Below are positions 27,000 through 34,964 of a stretch of 64,000 nucleotides of DNA, piece after piece. This DNA comes from JACCVG01 sp963790245 (GTDB lineage Bacteria; Actinomycetota; Thermoleophilia; Solirubrobacterales; Thermoleophilaceae): the NCBI GenBank assembly GCA_963790245.1, contig CAWBNP010000002.1, positions 1,178,001 to 1,242,000 on the forward strand, given 5' to 3'. The position numbers were made by a program, and so were the translations under genes. A model generated the notes under the pieces. That model saw only the letters and a list, made by a program, of their open reading frames with translations. It made no database searches and was not told where the DNA came from. Each line of letters starts with the position of its first letter. Position 1 is the stretch's first letter.

Positions 27000-27425
27000 G
27001 TGGGACAGCGCGTCCATATCCAGCAGGAGTTCGAGGTCCCGGTCGAGCGGGCCTACGCCTACCTCGCCGAGCACGAGAACCTCGGCACCGTGTTCGGCCT
27101 CAAGGTCGAGCGCGTCAAGGACGGCGACACCGAGCGCAACGGCGTCGGCAGCGTCCGTCGGCTCAGCATCGGCGGCGTCGCACCGTTTGAGGAGACCATC
27201 ACCCAGGCGATCCCGAACGAGCTGATCGAATACCGGATCACCAAAGGCGGTCCGCTGCGCAACCACCTCGGCACGATGCGTTTCTCGGCCCTCCCGAACG
27301 ACCGCTCAAGCCTTGACTACACGATCGTCTTCGGGACCGCGCTTCCGCTGCTCGCCTCGATCGTCAAGCGCGTACTGCAGACGGGCCTCAAGCGTGGCCT
27401 GCCGAAGGTCAACAGCTACGCCTGA
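27000..27425 (+). CDS. SRPBCC-family protein
   Basis: This 141-residue protein has the polyketide-cyclase/START-like fold ('HIQQEFEVPVERAYAYLAEH' at the N-terminus; SLDYTIVFG late). It starts at GTG 27000 with a -10-like TATTCT 8 nt upstream. Such proteins bind hydrophobic ligands in a deep pocket. The 3' end overlaps the convergent gluQ gene by 10 bp. No specific ligand can be named. Confidence 0.82.
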   Translation: MGQRVHIQQEFEVPVERAYAYLAEHENLGTVFGLKVERVKDGDTERNGVGSVRRLSIGGVAPFEETITQAIPNELIEYRITKGGPLRNHLGTMRFSALPNDRSSLDYTIVFGTALPLLASIVKRVLQTGLKRGLPKVNSYA

Positions 27426-28324
27426 CCGAGACCGTCTAGTACCCAGGGCTCGGCAGGTAGCCGCTCCGGGTCGAATCGAGCCAGTAGCTGCTTCGTCGTA
27501 ACCCGCTCGCCGGGCTCGGCAAGCCCGAGGCTCGCGGCGAGCATCGAGAGCACTGCCCCCGGACCCTCCGGGCGCTCCGCGAGCGTGACCGGACCGTGCC
27601 GTTTGGCGAGCCGCGCTCGGTCCGGGCCCAGGACCAGCGGGACGTGAGCGAAGTCGGGCAACTGAACCTGTCCCAGTAACCGGGCGAGCAGGATCTGCCG
27701 CGGGGTGGAATCGAGCAGATCTGCGCCTCGCACGACAAGATCGACCCCCTGGGCGGCGTCGTCGACCACGACCGCCAGCTGGTAGGCAATCGCGCCGTCG
27801 CCGCGCCGCAGGACGAAATCGTCGACCCGTCCTGAACCCGGCCCGCGCAGCAGGTCCTCGAAGGCGACCGTCTCCGCGCCCGCGCGCAAACGAAGCGCCG
27901 CCGGACGTCCCTGCGCGCGGCGAGCCTCGCGCTCGGCGCCGCTCAGATCGCGACAGGTCCCGGGGTAGGCGCCCTCGGGAAGATCGCCGTGCGGAGCCGA
28001 TGGCGCCGCGCTGATCTCCGCGCGCGTGCACCAGCATTCATAGATGCGCCCGGCGTCGGCCAGCTGCTCGAGGGCAGTCTCGTAAAGCACGATCCGCTCG
28101 GACTGACGGACGACCTCACCGTCCCAGTCAAGCCCCAGCGCCCGCAGGTCATCGAGCTGCCCGGCGTAGTGGCGCTCGCGCACCCGGCCCTCGTCGAGAT
28201 CTTCCATCCGCAGCAGGAAGCGGGCGCCCGCGGCACGCGAGAACAGCCACGCGAGCAGCGCCGTGCGGAGGTTGCCGAGGTGGAGCTCGCCGGTCGGGCT
28301 CGGAGCGAACCGGCCATCGGCCAC
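27416..28324 (-). CDS. gluQ: Glutamyl-Q tRNA(Asp) synthetase
   Basis: The start is GTG 28324, 5 nt after the tadA stop; 302 residues. The class I catalytic core begins APSPTGELHLGN (HIGH-type motif) and has a divergent second motif (LAKRHG). A Zn site fits GluQRS exactly: Cys97-Trp-Cys99, then Tyr120 and Cys124 (YPGTC). At 302 residues it lacks the anticodon-binding domain of full GluRS. The family attaches glutamate to queuosine-34 of tRNA-Asp. Its coupling to tadA groups two anticodon-modifying enzymes. Confidence 0.88.
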   Translation of the reverse strand: MADGRFAPSPTGELHLGNLRTALLAWLFSRAAGARFLLRMEDLDEGRVRERHYAGQLDDLRALGLDWDGEVVRQSERIVLYETALEQLADAGRIYECWCTRAEISAAPSAPHGDLPEGAYPGTCRDLSGAEREARRAQGRPAALRLRAGAETVAFEDLLRGPGSGRVDDFVLRRGDGAIAYQLAVVVDDAAQGVDLVVRGADLLDSTPRQILLARLLGQVQLPDFAHVPLVLGPDRARLAKRHGPVTLAERPEGPGAVLSMLAASLGLAEPGERVTTKQLLARFDPERLPAEPWVLDGLGQA

Positions 28325-28329
28325 GAGCC

Positions 28330-28791
28330 CTACCGCCGCTCGGCGAAGAACGCGCGCAGCAACTCGGCCGATTCCTCCGCGAGTAGCCCCCCGGCGACCT
28401 GCGGGCGGTGGTTGAGCCGCGGCTCGGCGAGCACGTCCAGAACGCTGCCGGCCGCGCCCGCCTTCGGATCGCTGGCCCCGAACACGACGCGCGGCACGCG
28501 CGCCAGCACGAGCGCGCCGGCGCACATCGCGCACGGTTCGAGCGTCACGTATACCGCGCAGTCATCCAGCCGCCAGCCGCCGACGGCTCGCGCCGCCTCG
28601 CGCAGCGCGAGGACCTCGGTGTGGGCGGTCGGATCGCCGCGCAGCTCGCGCTCGTTGGTGGTCGCCGCGATCACCTCGCCCGCTCGCGCGATCACGCAAC
28701 CGACCGGGACATCGCCATGGTCGAGCGCGCGCTCGGCCTCACGCAGCGCGAGCCGCATGAAGTACTCATCGCGCGGGAAGAAGACCGTCAA
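28330..28791 (-). CDS. tadA: tRNA adenosine(34) deaminase
   Basis: This 153-residue CDA-fold enzyme has Zn ligands and catalytic Glu in PTAHTEV (about 54-60) and the second Zn motif EPCAMCAGAL (about 84-93). TadA converts A34 to inosine in tRNA-Arg(ACG). Translation begins at TTG 28791 inside a TTGA overlap with the upstream universal stress protein gene. The C-terminal part (LNHRPQVAGGLLAEE) is typical of bacterial TadA. A general nucleoside deaminase is the less likely alternative. Confidence 0.92.
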   Translation of the reverse strand: MTVFFPRDEYFMRLALREAERALDHGDVPVGCVIARAGEVIAATTNERELRGDPTAHTEVLALREAARAVGGWRLDDCAVYVTLEPCAMCAGALVLARVPRVVFGASDPKAGAAGSVLDVLAEPRLNHRPQVAGGLLAEESAELLRAFFAERR

Positions 28792-29231
28792 CTCGTGCGG
28801 ATGATCAGGACGCTGCAGGGCGCGTGGTGCGAGATCTTGTTGGGGACGCTGCCGAGCAGGAACCGCTTCGCTCCGCTCATCCCCTTGTTGCCCACGACGA
28901 TCAGCTGTGCCTGCTGCTCCTCCGCCACATCGAGGATCGCGTCCGCCGGGTCACCCTCGCGCGGGTGGGTCTCGACCTTCAGCCCGCGTGCACGAAGCTC
29001 CTCCGCGGCGTCCTCGAGCATCCCGCGCACGTCCTCGCGCGGGTTGATCAACCACTCGAGATCGGCCGGGATCGATTCGCGCTCCTCCCGAAGCCGCTGA
29101 TTGGCGACCGGTTCATAGGCGCTGACCAGATGGACTGCGGCGCCTAGCTCGACCGCGAGATCGGCTGCCTCGCGCACCGCCTGGAGCGCGGTCTCAGAGC
29201 CATCGGTCCCGACCACCATCGTGCCGAACAT
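28788..29231 (-). CDS. Universal stress protein (UspA family)
   Basis: The start is set at ATG 29231, 8 nt after a perfect TATGAT box; GTG 29234 is adjacent. About 147 residues. The ATP-binding USP signature is near the C-terminus (VVGNKGMSGAKRFLLGSVPN, G-2x-G-9x-GS) with VVGTDGSETA at the N-terminus. It leads an operon with tadA and gluQ. USP proteins bind nucleotides and modulate stress responses; the partner is unknown. Confidence 0.9.
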   Translation of the reverse strand: MFGTMVVGTDGSETALQAVREAADLAVELGAAVHLVSAYEPVANQRLREERESIPADLEWLINPREDVRGMLEDAAEELRARGLKVETHPREGDPADAILDVAEEQQAQLIVVGNKGMSGAKRFLLGSVPNKISHHAPCSVLIIRTS

Positions 29232-29239
29232 CACGCCCG

Positions 29240-29245
29240 ATCATA
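29240..29245 (-). promoter_or_regulatory. -10 box TATGAT, leaderless layout
   Basis: TATGAT on the minus strand, one base from the consensus TATAAT, ends 8 nt before ATG 29231 of the usp gene. Confidence 0.55.
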
Positions 29246-29260
29246 AGGCGACCCGTCACA

Positions 29261-29362
29261 ATGCCAGGGGTGACGCGCCGCCCCGTCCTCTTCTGGATCC
29301 AGATCGTGATCGCCGTCTGCGTGCTCGCCTCGATGACGATCGCGCTGATCAGGCTGCTGTAG
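29261..29362 (+). CDS. 33-residue single-pass membrane microprotein
   Basis: ATG 29261 to TAG 29362 encodes 33 residues: a basic start (PGVTRRPV), one hydrophobic helix (LFWIQIVIAVCVLASMTIAL) and a short RLL end. This is the classic shape of small bacterial membrane proteins with a cytoplasmic N-terminus. Its first codons lie about 30 bp from the divergent usp promoter, and its last 14 bp overlap the convergent DJ-1/PfpI gene. No homology claim is made; the case rests on composition and position. Confidence 0.5.
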   Translation: MPGVTRRPVLFWIQIVIAVCVLASMTIALIRLL

Positions 29363-30011
29363 CAGCGGCGGTGAACGCCTCCTCGGAGGCCTGGAAGACG
29401 GTCGTGACCGCGGCGAGCACCTCCGGCCGGGCGCGGTCGGGTGAGCCCGAGTGGACCGGCGGCGCGGGGTCGTATTCGATCCCGAGCTGAACGGCCTCGG
29501 CAGCCTCGTCGCCGTACATCCGCTGGATCAGCGTAAGCGCCATGTCGATCCCGGACGAGACGCCGGCGGCGGTCATGATCTTGCCGGCCTCGACGACCCG
29601 CTCGGTGACGACCTCGGCGCCGAGTGCGGCGAGCTGCTCGCGGGCGAGCCAGTGGGTCGTCGCCCGCGCGCCGTCGAGGAGTCCGGCGGCCGCGAGCAGC
29701 AGCGAGCCGGTGCAGACCGACGTCGTCCAGGTCGTCGTCTCGTGGACCTCGCGCAGCCAGGAGAGCAGCGGCTCGTGCTCGAGCAGGACTCGCGTCCCGA
29801 GCCCCCCGGGAACGACGACTATGTCAGGGCTCGTAACCTCGGAGAGCGAGCGATCGGCCACCAGCGACAGGCTGCGTGATTCGTTGGCGACCGGTCCCGC
29901 CTGCTCGGCGACGAACACCGGCTCTGAGTGCGGGAGCGCGTTGAGAACGTCATAAGGCCCGATGATGTCGAGCGCCGTGAAGCCGTCGTAGAGGACGAGT
30001 GCTACCTGCAT
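29349..30011 (-). CDS. DJ-1/PfpI-family glutamine amidotransferase-like protein
   Basis: This 220-residue protein has the nucleophile-elbow Cys in TTSVCTGSLLLAAAGLLDG (about residue 100) with a following 'ATTHW' that supplies a His. The N-terminal VALVLYDGFTALDIIGPYDV is typical of the isonitrile hydratase/ThiJ-like branch. A GGAGAC site precedes the ATG. It could be an isonitrile hydratase or a glyoxalase-like/chaperone protein; a DNA-binding AraC domain, common in relatives, is absent. Confidence 0.85.
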   Translation of the reverse strand: MQVALVLYDGFTALDIIGPYDVLNALPHSEPVFVAEQAGPVANESRSLSLVADRSLSEVTSPDIVVVPGGLGTRVLLEHEPLLSWLREVHETTTWTTSVCTGSLLLAAAGLLDGARATTHWLAREQLAALGAEVVTERVVEAGKIMTAAGVSSGIDMALTLIQRMYGDEAAEAVQLGIEYDPAPPVHSGSPDRARPEVLAAVTTVFQASEEAFTAAATAA

Positions 30012-30040
30012 GGTTGTCTCCTTGGTCGGACGGCGAGCGG

Positions 30041-31075
30041 TTAGGGCGTGAGCACGATCTTGAGCGCCTCGCGACGGTCATAGATCGCGTAGGCCTCGGC
30101 CGCGTCGTCGAGCTTCATGTGGTGTGTGACGAGCGGCGCCGGATCGAGGACACCGGCCGCCAGCATCGCCAGAACGCGGTCGACATGGGCGATCACGTTC
30201 GCGTGGCCGGTGCGCAGCGTCAGCGCCTTGATCCAGACGATCCCCATGTGGACTTCGATCCGCTCGGCGTAGACCCCGATCGCGGAAACGGTGCCCAGCT
30301 TGCGCGCCACCCGACAGGCCAGCTCGAGCGCATCGGGATGACCGACGGCATCGACCGCGACATCGACCCCCCGGCCCTCGGTCGCCGCCTTCACCGCCGC
30401 GCGCGGATCGCCCTCGGTCAGGTGAACGGCCTCGGCCCCGAACGAGCTCGCCATCGCCAGCCGTTCCTCGACGGTGTCGATCGCGATCACCTGCGCCGCG
30501 CCGGCCGCACGCGCTGCCTGCACGGCGCACAGCCCGACCGGGCCGAGCCCGAGCACGGCGACGCTGTCGCCGGGCAGCATCCCGGCCGAGGCAATTGCGT
30601 GGTAGCCGGTGCCCATCACGTCGCCGGCGAACAGCGCGACATCGTCGGACATGCCCTCCGGGATCCGGCGCAAGGTCAGGTCAGCGTTCGGAACCAGCGC
30701 ACGCTCGGCCTGGGTCCCGGCGAGGTCGCCGAGCAAGGCGCCGTGGCCGAAAACGCGTCCGCTGTCGCACTTGTGAAAATCGGATCGGCGGCAGAAGAAG
30801 CAGTTGCCACAGGCGGAGCAGTAGCAGCCGAGCACGCGGTCGCCGACGGCGACGCCGGTCACCTGATCGCCGACCTCGGCGACCCGCCCGACGAACTCAT
30901 GGCCGATCACGAACCCGGGCTCGATCGCCACGCGGCCGTGGTAGATGTGGAGGTCCGAGCCGCAGACCCCGGACGCCTCGATCTCGACGATCGCCTCGCC
31001 CGGCGCCGTGATCCGGGGCTCGGCTACCTCCTCGACACGCACCTCACCCGCCTTCTGGAACGTGACCGCTCGCAT
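30041..31075 (-). CDS. Zinc-dependent medium-chain alcohol dehydrogenase
   Basis: This 344-residue MDR enzyme has catalytic Zn ligands in GVCGSDLH and GHEFVGRV, a structural Zn site with four cysteines (about 88-108: CYCSACGNCFFC), and an NAD-binding GLGPVG motif with an acidic 'AIDTVEER' that favours NAD over NADP. It oxidises alcohols or reduces aldehydes; substrate unknown. A TAAGGT box lies 9 nt upstream of the ATG. The DJ-1/PfpI gene follows 29 bp downstream on the same strand, so an operon is possible. Confidence 0.9.
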   Translation of the reverse strand: MRAVTFQKAGEVRVEEVAEPRITAPGEAIVEIEASGVCGSDLHIYHGRVAIEPGFVIGHEFVGRVAEVGDQVTGVAVGDRVLGCYCSACGNCFFCRRSDFHKCDSGRVFGHGALLGDLAGTQAERALVPNADLTLRRIPEGMSDDVALFAGDVMGTGYHAIASAGMLPGDSVAVLGLGPVGLCAVQAARAAGAAQVIAIDTVEERLAMASSFGAEAVHLTEGDPRAAVKAATEGRGVDVAVDAVGHPDALELACRVARKLGTVSAIGVYAERIEVHMGIVWIKALTLRTGHANVIAHVDRVLAMLAAGVLDPAPLVTHHMKLDDAAEAYAIYDRREALKIVLTP

Positions 31076-31084
31076 CGCTGCCGG

Positions 31085-31090
31085 ACCTTA
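31085..31090 (-). promoter_or_regulatory. -10-like TAAGGT box, leaderless layout
   Basis: TAAGGT on the minus strand ends 9 nt before ATG 31075 of the alcohol dehydrogenase gene. Confidence 0.4.
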
Positions 31091-31110
31091 GACCGTCGGG
31101 CGGTAAAGGG

Positions 31111-32604
31111 TTACTCGCCGAGTAGGGCAGGCAGTTCGCCGAGCCCGACGCCGAAGCACGACTGGCCGTCGCAGTTCTTCAGGCCGGCCGTTTCCTGCCT
31201 CAGCTGGGCCTGGACCTCTGCGTAAATCGGATCGCCGAGCAGGTTCTCGGTCTGGTACGGGTCGTCGCTGAGGTCGTAGAGCTCGGCGCCGCCGTCGGCG
31301 AACCGCTCCCAGTAGGAGTATCGGGCGGTCCGTACGCCCTGGAAGCACTGGTCCGGGACGATGTCACAGGCATAGAGGCGCTCGATCGGGATCCGGCGGT
31401 TGGGGTCGGTTCCGGCGGTCTGGTCCTGAAGCGGGAAGCCCTCCATCTGCCAGGGCGACTCGGCCCTGCCGGCCTCGAGGATCGTCGCGGGGATGTCCAT
31501 GTTCGAGACAGGATCCTTGACGACGTTTCCGGCCGGGAACTCGGGGCCGACGACCCAGGTCGGGACGAGAATCGACTCCTCGTAGGGCGTGTTCTTGCCG
31601 CGCGCGAGGCGGTGCTCGCCGAAGTGGAAGCCGTTGTCGGCGGTGAAGACGACCGTCGTCTCATCAGCTACCCCCTCCTTCTGCAGGGTCTTCCGCAGCT
31701 TGCCGATCGACCGGTTGGCGGTCCTCAGCCCGTCTAGCGTTCCGCGCCAGTTGTTGTCGACGAACTGGACGTCAAGCTCGTCGAGCGGAGCGCGGAGCGC
31801 GCCCGGCGCCTTGTCGGTCATGTCGAGCTCATTGAAAGCGGGCGTGCGCGGAGCGCGCTCCTTGTTGCGACCCATGTCCTGGCGCTCGGCAATCGGCGGG
31901 CCGCCCTTGGCCTCGGCGTGCGGCAGCGGGCTCGAATACCAGAGGAAGAACCGCTTTTTGTCCTTGACGGAACTCCGAATGAAATCGGTGGCCGACTTGC
32001 GCAGTACCTGCTCGGCGTGGAACTTCTTCTTCGCCGGGAAGTTGATGATCCGGGCGCCGTCCTTGCTGTTGCCGCGGGCGAACTTGGCGCGCGTGTAGCG
32101 GTATTCGAAGTGCTTGGTGAAGGCCAGGAAGCTGTCCCAGCCCTTCGGTACTTCCGATTCGGAGTTGCCGCGCGTGCCGTAGCCGTTGACGTACTTGCCG
32201 ACGAACCCGGTTCGGTAGTCGGCCTTCTGCATCCAGACCGGCAGCGTCTCGGGGTAGCGCTTGCGCAGCACGTTGTATTCCCGCGGTTTGCCCACGACGG
32301 TGTGGTTGTGGGCGAACAGGCCGGTCAGCATGCTCGCGCGCGCGGGACAGCACAGCGGGTCGGTCACGATCGACTGCTCGAAGGTCGTTCCCTCGCGGGC
32401 CAGCTTGCGGACTTCCGGCATGTACTGGAACTGCGGGGCGGATACGTCGTCGATGTAGATGAAGACGACGTTCTCGCGCTTGGCCGCCGCAGCGGGGCCG
32501 GGGACGATGAGCATCGCGAAGAGCGCCAGGATCAGGTACGCGAGCAGGCCCGCGCCGAATCGCGCAGGCCCGATACCGAAGTTGCTCAGGTTCGTGTGCC
32601 CCAT
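31111..32604 (-). CDS. Secreted sulfatase
   Basis: This 497-residue protein has an N-terminal hydrophobic signal (about 17-40, ending GPAAAA). The sulfatase signature C-x-P-x-R is at 85-89 (DPLCCPARASML); Cys85 would be oxidised to formylglycine. Metal ligands are visible in YIDDVS and TADNGFHFGEH. It hydrolyses sulfate esters of sugars, aromatics or glycans outside the membrane. A formylglycine-generating enzyme must be supplied from elsewhere. The alternative, phosphatase activity, is less likely given the intact motif. Confidence 0.92.
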   Translation of the reverse strand: MGHTNLSNFGIGPARFGAGLLAYLILALFAMLIVPGPAAAAKRENVVFIYIDDVSAPQFQYMPEVRKLAREGTTFEQSIVTDPLCCPARASMLTGLFAHNHTVVGKPREYNVLRKRYPETLPVWMQKADYRTGFVGKYVNGYGTRGNSESEVPKGWDSFLAFTKHFEYRYTRAKFARGNSKDGARIINFPAKKKFHAEQVLRKSATDFIRSSVKDKKRFFLWYSSPLPHAEAKGGPPIAERQDMGRNKERAPRTPAFNELDMTDKAPGALRAPLDELDVQFVDNNWRGTLDGLRTANRSIGKLRKTLQKEGVADETTVVFTADNGFHFGEHRLARGKNTPYEESILVPTWVVGPEFPAGNVVKDPVSNMDIPATILEAGRAESPWQMEGFPLQDQTAGTDPNRRIPIERLYACDIVPDQCFQGVRTARYSYWERFADGGAELYDLSDDPYQTENLLGDPIYAEVQAQLRQETAGLKNCDGQSCFGVGLGELPALLGE

Positions 32605-32741
32605 TTATCGAAGTACGACCGAAAACCATCTCGTCCTGCGGCGGGGGATTCTAGAGGGCGCGATGACGGCTCGCCCCGATTCCCCGGGATCCGATTGCCA
32701 ATCGTAATAACCGGCGGCCTCGCCTGAGGTTGTGCCCCGGC

Positions 32742-32747
32742 TACAGT
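32742..32747 (+). promoter_or_regulatory. -10-like TACAGT box, leaderless layout
   Basis: TACAGT ends 9 nt before GTG 32757 of the PucR-type regulator gene; no ribosome-binding site is present. Confidence 0.45.
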
Positions 32748-32756
32748 CGCCCGACC

Positions 32757-33953
32757 GTGTCCTCCAAGCGTAGCGACCCGCCCGAGCTGCCGCGCGAGCC
32801 TTGGACCGGGCTGCCCGCCGAAGCCGCGGCGGCGATCCGGCCCGTGCTCCCGCGGCTCACCGAGGAGATCATCGACACAATCAGGCGCGAGGTGCCGGCT
32901 TACCGGCGACCGCTGGAGGGGAACTTCGGGATCGGCGTGCGGATCGGGGTCGAGGAGGCGCTCGCCGAGTTCACCGAGCTGATCGAGAACCCGGGGCTGG
33001 ATCGCGCCCCGCGGCGCGAGGTCTACGTCGACCTCGGGCGCGGGGAGGCGCGCGAGGGTCGCTCGCTCGAGGCGCTGCTGGCCGCCTACCGCGTAGGCGC
33101 CCGGGTGGCGTGGCGAACGACTGCCGGCGCCGGTCTGGAAGCGGAGCTCGAGCCGCAGACCCTCGCGCTGCTCGCGGAATCGATCTTCGCCTACATCGAC
33201 GCGCTCTCGGCGATGTCGGCCGAAGGGTTCGCCGAGGCCCAGAGTCAGGCCGCCGGCGAGCTGGACCGCCAGCGGCGGAGGCTCGTGACGCTGCTGATCT
33301 CCGATCCGCCGCCGGATGCGAAGACGATCGAGGAGGCGGCGCGCGAGGCGCGCTGGGAGCGGCCCCAGCTGGTGTCGGCGCTCGCCGTCCGGCAGTCCTC
33401 CTCGCGGCTGCTCTCGCGGCTGCCCGGCCAGACGCCCGCCGCGCGCATCGACGGCGACCTCCAATGCGTCCTGGTCGGAGATCCGCTGGCTCCCGGCCGG
33501 GATACGGAGCTCGAGCGCGCGATCGGGGAGACCTCCGCCGGCATCGGCCCCGCCGTCGAACCGGCTGAGTTCGGGCGCAGCTGGCGCCGCGCGCGCGCCG
33601 CGCTCGCGATCGCCGAGCGCGACGGCGGCGGTCTCGTGTTCGCCGAGCAGCGGCTCGCCGAACTCGCGCTGATCGAGGGGGCCGACCTGCTCGAGGCGCT
33701 CGCCGAGCAGCGGCTCGCCCCCTTGGCCTCCGAGACCGATGCCTCACGTAAGCGGCTGACCGAGACGCTGCGCTGCTGGCTCGACATGCAGGGCTCGGTC
33801 CCCGCGGTCGCCGACGCGCTGCACGTCCATCCCCAGACCGTCCGCTACCGGCTCGCGCGGCTGCGCGAGTGCTTTGGCCAGCAGCTCGAGGACGCCGACT
33901 TCCGCTTCGAGCTGGCGCTCGTGCTGCGCGGCGCGCCGCGCTCCGTAGAGTGA
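32757..33953 (+). CDS. PucR-type helix-turn-helix regulator
   Basis: The start is set at GTG 32757 (398 residues); TTG 32730 is an upstream alternative. The N-terminal part (about 20-160) matches the RsbT co-antagonist/RsbRD-like domain seen in actinobacterial PucR regulators, a GGDEF-like central region follows, and the C-terminal HTH_30 domain is 'LRCWLDMQGSVPAVADALHV' followed by HPQTVRYRLARL. The SDR gene is 28 bp downstream, which suggests a shared transcript and possibly shared control. Confidence 0.88.
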   Translation: MSSKRSDPPELPREPWTGLPAEAAAAIRPVLPRLTEEIIDTIRREVPAYRRPLEGNFGIGVRIGVEEALAEFTELIENPGLDRAPRREVYVDLGRGEAREGRSLEALLAAYRVGARVAWRTTAGAGLEAELEPQTLALLAESIFAYIDALSAMSAEGFAEAQSQAAGELDRQRRRLVTLLISDPPPDAKTIEEAAREARWERPQLVSALAVRQSSSRLLSRLPGQTPAARIDGDLQCVLVGDPLAPGRDTELERAIGETSAGIGPAVEPAEFGRSWRRARAALAIAERDGGGLVFAEQRLAELALIEGADLLEALAEQRLAPLASETDASRKRLTETLRCWLDMQGSVPAVADALHVHPQTVRYRLARLRECFGQQLEDADFRFELALVLRGAPRSVE

Positions 33954-33981
33954 GCGCCTCAAGCGACCTTTGGGAGGACTG

Positions 33982-34839
33982 ATGGCGGGCAAGGCCGGAG
34001 CCGTGCTGATCACCGGGTGCTCGACGGGCATCGGACGTGCGAGCGCCGAGCGGCTGGCCGCGGGCGGCCACATCGTCTACGCGACCGCGCGCAAGCTCGA
34101 CGCGATTGCGGACCTCGAGGGCAAGGGCTGCAAGCTGCTCGCGCTCGACGTCAACGACGAGGCGTCGATGGCCGCCGCCGTGGAAGCTGTCGAGGGCGCC
34201 GAGGGCGGGATCGCGGCACTCGTCAACAACGCCGGCTACAGCCAGTCGGGCGCGGTCGAGGACATCCCGCTCGATTCGATTCGCAGTCAGTTCGAGACCA
34301 ACGTCTTCGGCCTGATTCGGATGAGCCAGCTCGTCCTCCCGGGGATGCGTCGCCGGCGCTCGGGCCGGATCGTGAACATCGGCTCGATGGGCGGCAAGCT
34401 GACCTTCCCCGGGGGCGGGATCTACCACGCCACCAAATACGCCGTCGAGGCGATCTCGGACGCGATGCGGTTCGAGGTCAGTGGCTTCGGGATCCAGGTC
34501 GTGCTGATCGAGCCGGGCCTGATCCGGACGCATTTCAGCGAGACGGCGGGCGGATCGCTCCCTGTCCAGAGCCGTACCGGCGGCGCCTACGACAAGTTCA
34601 ATCACGTTGTCGGGAAGGTGACGACGGGCGCTTACGAGAGCCCGATCTCGAAGCTGGTCGGCGGCGGGCCCGAATCGGTCGCCAAGGTGATCGAGAAAGC
34701 GATCACCACTCGCCGGCCGAGCGCCCGCTACGCGGTCACCCCATCCGCCCATCTGACGATCGCCCAGAAGAAGGTCACGCCCGACCGCGTCTGGGACATG
34801 TTCATGGGTCGCGCCTACCCGCGCCCGGGCAGGAGCTAG
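33982..34839 (+). CDS. Short-chain dehydrogenase/reductase
   Basis: The start is ATG 33982 with a GGGAGG site; 285 residues. Classical SDR motifs: NAD(P)-binding TGCSTGIG (about 12-19), NNAG (in LVNNAGYSQSG), catalytic Ser in NIGSMGG, and YHATK. The protein carries a C-terminal extension (about 215-285) typical of the oxidoreductases annotated as YusZ/DltE-like. It follows the PucR-type regulator closely. The substrate is unknown; a hydroxysteroid or acyl-chain alcohol is possible. Confidence 0.9.
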   Translation: MAGKAGAVLITGCSTGIGRASAERLAAGGHIVYATARKLDAIADLEGKGCKLLALDVNDEASMAAAVEAVEGAEGGIAALVNNAGYSQSGAVEDIPLDSIRSQFETNVFGLIRMSQLVLPGMRRRRSGRIVNIGSMGGKLTFPGGGIYHATKYAVEAISDAMRFEVSGFGIQVVLIEPGLIRTHFSETAGGSLPVQSRTGGAYDKFNHVVGKVTTGAYESPISKLVGGGPESVAKVIEKAITTRRPSARYAVTPSAHLTIAQKKVTPDRVWDMFMGRAYPRPGRS

Positions 34840-34952
34840 CGGGAACTCGCCTGAAGGATTGCGCGCTACGGCGACCACAATCCTTCACGGCCTGGCGAAG
34901 CCCGCCGCAGCGGCCTAGGCCCGGGAACTCGCCGAGGTCGACCGGCGCCCAT

Positions 34953-34958
34953 TAGCGT
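34953..34958 (+). promoter_or_regulatory. -10-like TAGCGT box, leaderless layout
   Basis: TAGCGT ends 6 nt before GTG 34965 of the AEC transporter gene. Confidence 0.4.
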
Positions 34959-34964
34959 GGCGGC

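Noticed and set aside
32971..34878. Minus-strand ORF of 635 codons opposite the PucR and SDR genes
   Set aside because: It opposes two confidently assigned genes and its product is low-complexity Arg/Ala/Ser.
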